The translations under genes and the position numbers were made by a program. Source: Acidimicrobiales bacterium (GTDB taxonomy: Bacteria; Actinomycetota; Acidimicrobiia; Acidimicrobiales; Poriferisodalaceae). From it: a stretch of 6,406 nt of DNA. Below are positions 1 to 5,605 of the stretch, piece after piece; the stretch's first letter is position 1; every line of letters begins with the position of its first letter. The stretch lies in assembly GCA_020439485.1 (NCBI GenBank), contig JAGQSP010000564.1, forward strand, positions 273-6,678, given 5' to 3'. Below the pieces are notes generated by a model. The model searched no databases. It was not told the DNA's origin and saw only the letters and a program-made list of their open reading frames with translations.

Positions 1-1316
1 GCGACGGCGATGTCGATCGCCAACGCCCTGTCGGGCTCGATCCGCATGCGATCCCTGTCTAGGCATCCAGCGACGATCTGGTCGATGATCGCAAGTGGTT
101 GCTCTGACCGGGGGTTGTCGGAGGTGACCACAACACGGTCTGCGAGCCGGCAAGCGACCTCGCCCATCTGTGGCCGTTTCGACCTGTCCCTGTCGCCCCC
201 TGCACCGAACACGACCGTCAGCGGACCCCTAGCCAGTTCCCTTGCCGCTGCGAGGGCGGCCTCCAGAGCGTCTGGCTTGTGCGAATAGTCCACGACGACG
301 TCGATGTCGGCGCCTTCGACGCGGACGCGCTCGAACCGGCCACGCACCGACTTCAACGATTCGAGGCCGGCGGCCATGGCATCGTCGTCGACACCCAATC
401 GCTCGGCCACCGCGCAGGCGCCCACAGCATTGGAGACATTGAACCGACCCGGCAGGTGCACGCGCATTGTGCGACCGTTGCGGACGAACGTAGACCCATC
501 GGGGCCCATCAGAACATCGTTCACGTGGGACAAAGAGTAGGCCTCACGCGGGCACAGGTCGGGGTCGGTGTCGGCCAGGAGGCGCCGACCCCACTCGTCG
601 TCCGAACACACCAGGCCCAGCTTCGAACGCGACCGCTGGAACAGCTGCCGTTTGGCAAGGAAGTAGTCGTCGAGGTCGGCGTGGAAGTCGAGATGGTCGA
701 CGCCCAGGTTGGTGAAGACGGCAACGTCGAATTCGACCCCATCGACCCGGTGCAAGCTGAGGGCGTGGGACGAGACCTCCATGGCCACGGCGGCGACCTG
801 CGGAGGCTGCTTGGCCAGCCAACGGTGCAGGTCGGTCGACTCGGGAGTGGTCAACGAGCCGCTGAGCGTTCCCGACACGGCCGTAGGGCGGCCGGCGGCG
901 GCCAATATCGCAGCGATCATGTGTGTTGTGGTGGTCTTGCCTGCGGTGCCGGTCACCGCCACCATCGCCAGGCCCCGGGACGCCGTCTGCCACACCTGGG
1001 CGGCCAACAAACCCATGGTGGCCCTGACGTCGGACACCAACACCTGCACCACGCCATCAGCGTCGGACCCAAGGACAAGGGGGCGCTCCACCAGAACCGC
1101 CACCGCTCCGGCGGCCACCGCCGAGGTGGCGTGGTCGTGGCCGTCCGTGCGCTCGCCGGGAACACATGCGAACAGTGCACCTGTTTCGCAGCGACGACTG
1201 TCGTGGACGACGTCGTTGACTTCGACATCGGCCGCGGCAACGCCGGCGGGTTCACCGCCGGCGTCGAGCAGTTCGGCTGAGACCGATGCACCTTTCAGCA
1301 CGTCGCCGATGCGCAA
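1..1316 (-). CDS. murE: UDP-N-acetylmuramoyl-tripeptide synthetase MurE (meso-diaminopimelate-adding), 3' end cut by window
   Basis: Cytoplasmic Mur ligase that uses ATP to add the third stem-peptide residue to UDP-MurNAc-L-Ala-D-Glu. About 438 codons are visible without a stop and the gene leaves the window at base 1; family members are usually near 490-530 residues, so perhaps 50-90 are missing. Visible motifs, in order: ATP P-loop GTAGKT (residues 123-128); TNLGVDHLDFH (202-212); K222 in AKRQLF, which aligns with the lysine carbamylated in Mur ligases; DYSHKP (343-348); VFGAGGDRDRSKRP after it; and DNPR (400-403). DNPR is the known signature of enzymes that select meso-diaminopimelate, whereas lysine-adding enzymes differ at its last position. 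The start chosen is TTG at 1316, one base after the ftsI stop, with a G-rich run (1322-1327) five bases upstream. A GTG at 1301 is an alternative. The family assignment is firm; the start codon is not. Confidence 0.95.
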   Translation of the reverse strand, partial: MRIGDVLKGASVSAELLDAGGEPAGVAAADVEVNDVVHDSRRCETGALFACVPGERTDGHDHATSAVAAGAVAVLVERPLVLGSDADGVVQVLVSDVRATMGLLAAQVWQTASRGLAMVAVTGTAGKTTTTHMIAAILAAAGRPTAVSGTLSGSLTTPESTDLHRWLAKQPPQVAAVAMEVSSHALSLHRVDGVEFDVAVFTNLGVDHLDFHADLDDYFLAKRQLFQRSRSKLGLVCSDDEWGRRLLADTDPDLCPREAYSLSHVNDVLMGPDGSTFVRNGRTMRVHLPGRFNVSNAVGACAVAERLGVDDDAMAAGLESLKSVRGRFERVRVEGADIDVVVDYSHKPDALEAALAAARELARGPLTVVFGAGGDRDRSKRPQMGEVACRLADRVVVTSDNPRSEQPLAIIDQIVAGCLDRDRMRIEPDRALAIDIAV

Positions 1317-1317
1317 C

Positions 1318-3210
1318 TCAACCCCCCGCTGCTTCGACCAGGCCGTCGGCATCTTCAGCGGGTGCCTGCTCAACCGATGTGGGGGCCACGCGGAGGGTCT
1401 GCAGTACATAGTCGGCGAGTTCGGCGAACAGTGGTGCCGCGACCTCACCGGCCAAGTGTGGGGTCGCCGAATCCAGCAACACGAGAATGGTCAGCTGCGG
1501 ATCCTCGGCTGGTACGAACCCGACGAAGGTGCTCATGTAGTCGGTCTCGGAGTAGCCGCCGGCTATGGGCTTTTGTGCCGTGCCGGTCTTGCCTGCGACC
1601 GTGAAACCCTCGACCGACGCGTATTTGCCCGTGCCCTCGCTGACGACCAGCTCGAGCATGTGGGTGATCTGTTCTGCGGTTTCGGGCGACATCACCCGAC
1701 GGCCCGGCGCCGCGGGCCAGGTCTGGAGCTCGCCGTCGTCGACGACCCCGCGAACCAGCGTGGGCGCCAGGTAGACGCCTCCGTTGGCGACCGTGTTGTA
1801 GGCCGCCGCAACCTGCATGGGCGTCAGCGCGACACCCTGGCCGAACGCGATGGTGGCCAGCTCGGTGCCGAAGAACGCCTCGGGCACCAGACCGGCCGAT
1901 TCGTTGGGAACCGTGGGCGAACCATCGAGGCCGGTGAAGCGGCCGAACCCCAGATCGGACATGTGCTGGCGCAGGCGCACCGGGCCCACCATCTCGGCGA
2001 TCATGATGGTGCCGATATTGGACGACCGGGCGACCACCTGCTCGACACTGAGTTCGCCGCTTCCCTTCGAGAACGGCTCGCGGAACAGCTTGTCCGCATA
2101 CTCGTAGACCGGCGGCACCTCGAACACGGTGTCGGGCTCTACGAGGCCGTCTTCGAGGGCAGCCGACACGGTGAAGATCTTGTTCACCGAGCCAGGCTCG
2201 TACGTATCGAGATAGGCCATGTTGTATGACGCGGGCCTGGCCCGGCCCGTCTCGGGGTCGGCCATGACACCGGCCGAAGCCAGCACCTCACCCGATCCGG
2301 TACGCATGACTATTGCCACTCCGCCCCGGGCGTTAGTGGCCTCGACCTGCTCTACCAGGATCTCCTCGGCGAGGAACTGGGTTTCGCGATGAATGGTCAG
2401 AACCAGATCCTTGCCCTGGGTCGCCTCGTGTATCTCTCGCTCGCCGGTGGGCAGAAGCGTTCCGTCTCGGCCGCGTTCGTACGACTCCCAGCCGGCCTGG
2501 CCGCGCAACAGATCGTCGTATTGCAGCTCGATGCCGCCGAGCGCGTTGTGGTCGACATCCAGCGATCCGATCAGGCCCTTGGCGAAGAACTCGCCGTTGG
2601 GCAGCAGCCGGCTCAGCTCGGAGTCGACCACCACTCCGGGCAGGCCCAGATCGAGAACGGCCTGGCCTATCTGTTGGTCGGCCTGGCGCACGACATAGGC
2701 GAACCGCCCGCCTCTGAGGATGCGATCGAGGATGACCTGCTGGTCTACGCCGGTTACCGCAGACAGCGCCGCGGCCGTAGCGCCGGGATCTTCCACCAGC
2801 TGAGGATCCAGCCATATGGTCGGTCGGTTGTCTGACACCGCCAGGGTCTGCAGACCACGATCGAGGATCGAGCCGCGGCCGGCCGCGAGCTGGATCTCGG
2901 CCTGACGTTGCGGCGCACCCCACTGCGTGTACGTGGCCGTGTTCACGACCTGAACCTGCACGAGACGCCACGCGACGGCCACCACCACCAGCACCAGCAC
3001 GCCCAGCATGGCCACGATGCGACGTTCGGGGCGACCGCGCCGGCGGGTCTTGAACGGCCGGTTCTGGTTTCGGGTATCGCGGGCTTGTGGGTTCAAGCGG
3101 GCGCCGGCAGCGCGGCGGGCCGCTGCGGGGCCTGCGCCGGCATCGGGGCCTGGAAGTACGGTGCGGCTGCGGGCCGCGGTGTGGTTGCGGCCAAATGGTG
3201 GTGTGCTCAC
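1318..3210 (-). CDS. ftsI: Septal class B penicillin-binding protein FtsI (PbpB/PBP3), D,D-transpeptidase
   Basis: Bitopic membrane transpeptidase that cross-links peptidoglycan at the division septum, working with the FtsW glycosyltransferase and the FtsQLB complex. The 630 residues show a basic, Ala/Arg-rich cytoplasmic tail (1-64), one membrane segment (about 65-82), a class B dimerization/pedestal region that begins with the GRGSILDR motif (111-118), and a C-terminal transpeptidase domain. Its catalytic motifs are complete: SVNK with the acyl-enzyme serine S341 and K344, SSN (396-398) and KTG (541-543, followed by TAQ). No PASTA domain follows, which argues against a SpoVD-type protein. 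The start is GTG at 3210, whose last bases overlap the ftsL stop (GTGA). No strong ribosome binding site precedes it, so translation is probably coupled to ftsL. Position between ftsL and murE is the classic dcw order. A PBP2/elongation role is less likely given this context. Confidence 0.95.
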   Translation of the reverse strand: MSTPPFGRNHTAARSRTVLPGPDAGAGPAAARRAAGARLNPQARDTRNQNRPFKTRRRGRPERRIVAMLGVLVLVVVAVAWRLVQVQVVNTATYTQWGAPQRQAEIQLAAGRGSILDRGLQTLAVSDNRPTIWLDPQLVEDPGATAAALSAVTGVDQQVILDRILRGGRFAYVVRQADQQIGQAVLDLGLPGVVVDSELSRLLPNGEFFAKGLIGSLDVDHNALGGIELQYDDLLRGQAGWESYERGRDGTLLPTGEREIHEATQGKDLVLTIHRETQFLAEEILVEQVEATNARGGVAIVMRTGSGEVLASAGVMADPETGRARPASYNMAYLDTYEPGSVNKIFTVSAALEDGLVEPDTVFEVPPVYEYADKLFREPFSKGSGELSVEQVVARSSNIGTIMIAEMVGPVRLRQHMSDLGFGRFTGLDGSPTVPNESAGLVPEAFFGTELATIAFGQGVALTPMQVAAAYNTVANGGVYLAPTLVRGVVDDGELQTWPAAPGRRVMSPETAEQITHMLELVVSEGTGKYASVEGFTVAGKTGTAQKPIAGGYSETDYMSTFVGFVPAEDPQLTILVLLDSATPHLAGEVAAPLFAELADYVLQTLRVAPTSVEQAPAEDADGLVEAAGG

Positions 3211-3695
3211 CGCGAACCGGCCGAGCCGCCATCTGCGAACCTGGCGGCATCGGCCACCTCGGCCACCAAGGTTTCGTCGACTACGACATCCACAGGGGTC
3301 GACGGATCGACCATGCCCAGCGCACCACGAGCCAGACGCTCGATCTGGGCCGGCGAGTTGAGCTCGTCCAACTGGATCTGAAGGTCCAGCAGGCGCTCGG
3401 TCTCCAACGTCAACTCGCGCTGGACCTCCTCGAGCTCGTACTGGGTGCTCGCCATCTGCGAGTGGAACGCGGCGAAGCCGAACATCACGGCCAGCACAGC
3501 CACCGCGACCAGACCGAACAGCATCGGCAGCCGGTGCGAACGCGACGGCGAAACGAGGCGAAGCGGGGGCTGCTCGCGGCGCTGCCGCTGCCTTCCAGAA
3601 GGCGCCGGGCGCGCGGGCCTCGAAGTCGATGGTCCAGGGCGGGTCTGGGGTACAGCCGCGTCGAAGGGCTGGGAATACTCCGTTGCGATGCTCAC
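3207..3695 (-). CDS. ftsL: Cell division protein FtsL (FtsL/DivIC family)
   Basis: Small bitopic divisome protein that forms a coiled-coil complex with FtsB/DivIC and FtsQ and helps activate FtsWI. The 162 residues contain a long Pro/Arg/Ser-rich cytoplasmic tail (1-55), one membrane segment (about 57-77), a heptad-like extracytoplasmic coiled coil (about 82-112, rich in Leu and Glu) and the family's typical end of helix, LNSPAQIERLARGALGMV (112-129), then a short variable tail. FtsL proteins diverge greatly in sequence, so the name rests on topology, that C-terminal motif and position between rsmH and ftsI. The start is GTG at 3695, in a GTGA overlap with the rsmH stop and preceded by AGGAG (3703-3707) seven bases upstream. 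FtsB/DivIC has the same architecture and is the alternative, but it is normally encoded elsewhere. Confidence 0.85.
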   Translation of the reverse strand: MSIATEYSQPFDAAVPQTRPGPSTSRPARPAPSGRQRQRREQPPLRLVSPSRSHRLPMLFGLVAVAVLAVMFGFAAFHSQMASTQYELEEVQRELTLETERLLDLQIQLDELNSPAQIERLARGALGMVDPSTPVDVVVDETLVAEVADAARFADGGSAGSR

Positions 3696-4825
3696 GAAGT
3701 GGCTCCTGTACGTTCTGCGGCCCGAAGCCGGGCGCTCGCTGCCCGCGAGTTGGTCTCGATCTCGGATGCGGCTGCGGTGCGCCCGCCGCTGAAGAGCAGG
3801 GTGAGCCTTGGCTCTGACCCCGGCGGCGGCGGAAGGTCCGGACGACCTACCGGTCCACTCCGCGACAGATCGCGCAGCACACCCTTGACGATTCGGTCTT
3901 CGCCCGAGTGATACGACAAGACCGCGATTCGCCCGCCCAGAACCAGCGCGTCGACGGCCGCCCGCAGTGCGGGCTCGAGCACGTCGAGCTCGTCGTTGAC
4001 CTCGATACGAATCGCCTGGAAGGTGCGCGCCGCAGGCTGGCGGTTGTTGCGACGTGCAGGAGCCGGTATGGCAGCCGTGACCACCTCGGCCAGGCGAGCG
4101 GTGTCTGAGATGGGGCGGGCGGCCACGATCGCCGAGGCGATGCGGGCCGAGTAGCGCTCGTCGGCGTTGCGTCGCAATATCTGGGCCAGGGTGCGCTCGT
4201 CGTATTCGTTCACGACGGCAGCCGCTGTCAGGGACGACGTGCGATCCATGCGCATGTCGAGGGGCCCAGCGTTGCGGAACGAGAACCCGCGGTCGGCGGC
4301 GTCGATGTGGTGCGAGCTGACGCCGAGGTCGAAGATCACCCCGCAGACGCTGGCGGGCTCGACCACGTCGGCCAGACGGTCGAACCGCACGTGGTGTGCT
4401 TCGAACCGGTCGCCGAAGCGCCTCAGGCGCCGCGTCGCGGCTTCGATCGCGTTCAGGTCTCGGTCAAGGCCCACCAGGCGGCTGCCCTCCACCGCTTCCA
4501 GCAGTGCTTCGGCATGGCCTCCCCCGCCCAGGGTCGCGTCGACGAACACCGGGGTGCGGCCACGAGACGCGGGCGCGGCCGAAAGCAGTCCTGTGATCTC
4601 GCGCTCCATGACCGGGATGTGGGAGAAGGTGGTGCCGTCACCCAGAGTTGGGCTCCCGGCCTCGTCGGTGGCACGTGAATCGGCTGGGTCAGATGGTTCC
4701 CCAGGCCCCCCGGCGAACCGATACGACGGACTGGCCGTCGTGGACGGAAACGGGCGGAGCTGGATTGTTTCCGGTCCGCCGGGGGGCATGGTGGTCTTGG
4801 GGAGGGTCGCCAGAGCCGTGCTCAC
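3692..4825 (-). CDS. rsmH: 16S rRNA (cytosine(1402)-N(4))-methyltransferase RsmH (MraW) with N-terminal extension
   Basis: SAM-dependent methyltransferase that modifies N4 of C1402 in the P-site region of 16S rRNA. Of 377 residues, the conserved enzyme begins only at HIPVM (69-73). Motifs follow in the family order: SAM-binding DATLGGGGHAEAL (96-108), acidic residue D121 at the end of the second strand, DLGVSSHHID (166-175), GFSFRNAGPLDMRMD (180-194), NADERYSARIA (220-230), RTFQAIRIEVNDEL (267-280), SYHSGEDRIVK (304-314) and the C-terminal NSRAASARLR (359-368). Residues 1-68 are a Pro/Ser/Gly-rich extension absent from typical members. The GTG start at 4825 is supported by GGGAGGA six bases upstream. 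After an ATG at residue 13 there is no further ATG, GTG or TTG in frame until residue 73, inside the conserved core. The gene overlaps mraZ and ftsL by four bases each. Confidence 0.95.
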   Translation of the reverse strand: MSTALATLPKTTMPPGGPETIQLRPFPSTTASPSYRFAGGPGEPSDPADSRATDEAGSPTLGDGTTFSHIPVMEREITGLLSAAPASRGRTPVFVDATLGGGGHAEALLEAVEGSRLVGLDRDLNAIEAATRRLRRFGDRFEAHHVRFDRLADVVEPASVCGVIFDLGVSSHHIDAADRGFSFRNAGPLDMRMDRTSSLTAAAVVNEYDERTLAQILRRNADERYSARIASAIVAARPISDTARLAEVVTAAIPAPARRNNRQPAARTFQAIRIEVNDELDVLEPALRAAVDALVLGGRIAVLSYHSGEDRIVKGVLRDLSRSGPVGRPDLPPPPGSEPRLTLLFSGGRTAAASEIETNSRAASARLRAAERTGATS

Positions 4826-5274
4826 AAGCTGTCCTCCCGCAACATCAATTGCAGGTGCGCTTCGGCCTCGTCGCCTTCGAGCAGCGCTTCGTCGCCTTCG
4901 GCACCGTTTACGGCCCAGCGCTCGTCGCTCCAGATCTCGATGCGCTCGCCAAATCCGTTGACCACGCAGGTGCGGTCGAGGTCGGCGAACTCGCGGAGCT
5001 TCGCTGGAATGGCGATGCGGCCCTGCTTGTCGGGAACGATGGGCACCGATCCGGCCATGAAGGCGCGGGCTGCGTTGCGGGCAACCCGGCCGGCGCTGGC
5101 CAGGCGCATGCGGTGTTCGTACTGGGCCTGAAACTCGGCCTCACCCATCAGGGCCAGGCAGCCCTCGAGGCTCTTGGTGAGGTAGCCGCCGGTAGCGAAG
5201 GCGTCGCGGAACGCGGAGGGAAGGATCAGCCTCCCCTTCTCATCGAGCCCATGCTCGAACGTCCCGACAAACAC
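4822..5274 (-). CDS. mraZ: Transcriptional regulator MraZ
   Basis: DNA-binding protein that opens the dcw cluster and in other bacteria represses its own promoter as a ring-shaped oligomer. From the GTG at 5274 it has 150 residues, the normal family length, and begins MFVGTFEHGLDEKGR as MraZ proteins do. Two SpoVT/AbrB-type half-domains are visible: the first around DEKGRLILP (11-19) and the second around DKQGRIAIP (82-90), followed by ERIEIWS. The tail after about residue 120 is acidic. An ATG at 5322 would add 16 residues unlike the family N-terminus and lacks a ribosome binding site, whereas the GTG has AAAGG ten bases upstream, so I prefer the shorter form. The stop overlaps the rsmH start. 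Four operator-like repeats lie 77-116 bases upstream of the start, which supports autoregulation. Confidence 0.93.
   Translation of the reverse strand: MFVGTFEHGLDEKGRLILPSAFRDAFATGGYLTKSLEGCLALMGEAEFQAQYEHRMRLASAGRVARNAARAFMAGSVPIVPDKQGRIAIPAKLREFADLDRTCVVNGFGERIEIWSDERWAVNGAEGDEALLEGDEAEAHLQLMLREDSL
4832..4838 (-). promoter_or_regulatory. Ribosome binding site of rsmH
   Basis: GGGAGGA on the minus strand, inside the last codons of mraZ and six bases before the GTG start of rsmH at 4825. It is the best Shine-Dalgarno match near the gene. It decides in favour of the long rsmH product, because the ATG at 4789 has no comparable site. Confidence 0.75.
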
Positions 5275-5284
5275 CCTGGTACAA

Positions 5285-5289
5285 CCTTT
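5285..5289 (-). promoter_or_regulatory. Probable ribosome binding site of mraZ
   Basis: AAAGG on the minus strand, ten bases before the GTG at 5274. The match is modest and the spacing slightly long, but nothing similar precedes the alternative ATG at 5322. It therefore favours the 150-residue form of MraZ. Confidence 0.5.
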
Positions 5290-5350
5290 CTCAGCGACTA
5301 CTGAACGGTCCTGTAGACCCATCTTCAGACCGGTGAGGGGTTCGGCGAAC

Positions 5351-5390
5351 GATGCTCCACATCGCTCCCCTTTCCTCCACTTCGCGCCAC
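5351..5390 (-). promoter_or_regulatory. Probable MraZ operator: four 10-base direct repeats
   Basis: Read on the minus strand, four hexamer cores occur at an exact 10-base period: GTGGCG (5390-5385), GTGGAG (5380-5375), GGGGAG (5370-5365) and GTGGAG (5360-5355), each followed by four variable bases. E. coli MraZ is known to bind direct TGGG-type repeats separated by five bases, also a 10-base period, placing successive sites on one face of the helix. The array begins at the end of the predicted -10 element and covers the likely transcription start, a position suited to repression. The repeat pattern is seen directly; its use by MraZ is inferred from family behaviour and location. Confidence 0.75.
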
Positions 5391-5417
5391 AGTAAAGGTC
5401 CTTTTTGGCCCCCGCAA
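5389..5417 (-). promoter_or_regulatory. Candidate promoter of the mraZ-rsmH-ftsL-ftsI-murE cluster
   Basis: On the minus strand TTGCGG (5417-5412) and TACTGT (5394-5389) are separated by 17 bases. Both hexamers match the vegetative sigma-70/SigA consensus only in part, but the spacing is ideal and the -10 element abuts the MraZ repeat array. Transcription would start near 5382 and give a leader of about 108 bases before the mraZ GTG. The hexamers are weak enough that another start further upstream cannot be excluded. Confidence 0.45.
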
Positions 5418-5476
5418 CGCAATCGAGACGCCCGAAGTGGACACCCAGGTCGCCACACAGCGAGACATTCGTGTAG

Positions 5477-5490
5477 TTACATCGGTGTAA
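5477..5490. repeat. Inverted repeat TTACA-N4-TGTAA
   Basis: Two perfect 5-base arms around a 4-base spacer, in a locally A/T-richer part of the intergenic region and about 60 bases upstream of the predicted mraZ -35 element. The form is that of a binding site for a dimeric repressor, but I cannot assign a family. It could also be chance. Confidence 0.4.
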
Positions 5491-5501
5491 TTCTCACCGA
5501 G

Positions 5502-5516
5502 AGCGTTGAAAACGCT
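5502..5516. repeat. Inverted repeat AGCGTT-N3-AACGCT
   Basis: Perfect 6-base arms with a 3-base loop. As RNA it would form a short hairpin on either strand. On the minus strand it is followed by CTCGG rather than a U-run, so it is not a convincing intrinsic terminator for the upstream ligase gene. It may contribute to weak termination or be a protein site. Confidence 0.4.
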
Positions 5517-5535
5517 GGACTTCACGAAACTGAAA

Positions 5536-5549
5536 CGAACGGCCGTTCG
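5536..5549. promoter_or_regulatory. Candidate LexA (SOS) box, perfect 14-base palindrome
   Basis: CGAACGGCCGTTCG reads the same on both strands and has the CGAAC-N4-GTTCG frame of LexA boxes in Bacillus and actinobacteria. With the flanking base on the minus strand it begins TCGAAC, as in the mycobacterial consensus. It lies 57 bases past the ligase-family stop and about 120 bases upstream of the predicted mraZ promoter, so the dcw cluster is the only downstream target on this strand. As an alternative, on the minus strand it gives a 5-base stem with a GGCC loop followed by a broken U-run (TTTCAGTTT), a weak terminator for the ligase gene. Confidence 0.4.
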
Positions 5550-5605
5550 AAGCCAGATCGAGTGGTTGAACCGCCACTCAGCGTCGAAGATTTTTTTGCC
5601 GCGCG

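Larger units (their letters stand above)
5275..5605. other. Intergenic region between the ligase-family gene and mraZ
   Basis: About 330 bases without a supportable gene. The ligase-proximal part (5477-5578) carries four small inverted repeats, including AGTGG-N8-CCACT at 5561-5578, and a run of seven T on the plus strand (5591-5597). The mraZ-proximal part carries the candidate promoter, the four MraZ-type repeats and a leader. Reading frames that cross it on either strand show Arg/Pro/Ser-rich sequence with no recognisable motif. Confidence 0.8.

Noticed and set aside
709..2229. A 506-codon open frame on the plus strand, with other long plus-strand frames at 279-1280, 3087-3911 and 4167-4961
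   Set aside because: They lie antisense to murE, ftsI, ftsL, rsmH and mraZ, whose motifs are unmistakable. Their translations are low-complexity and show no domain; they reflect high-GC codon bias mirrored on the other strand.
2333..3250. A 305-codon minus-strand frame inside ftsI
   Set aside because: It is very rich in Arg, Pro and Gly, as expected of an out-of-frame reading of a GC-rich gene. The ftsI frame has all the motifs.
5275..5322. A 16-residue N-terminal extension of MraZ from the ATG at 5322
   Set aside because: Family members begin at the equivalent of the GTG at 5274, and the ATG lacks a ribosome binding site.
5561..5597. Possible plus-strand intrinsic terminator: hairpin AGTGG-N8-CCACT plus a run of seven T
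   Set aside because: The T-run begins 12 bases after a short 5-base stem with a large loop, and there is no plus-strand gene for it to terminate.
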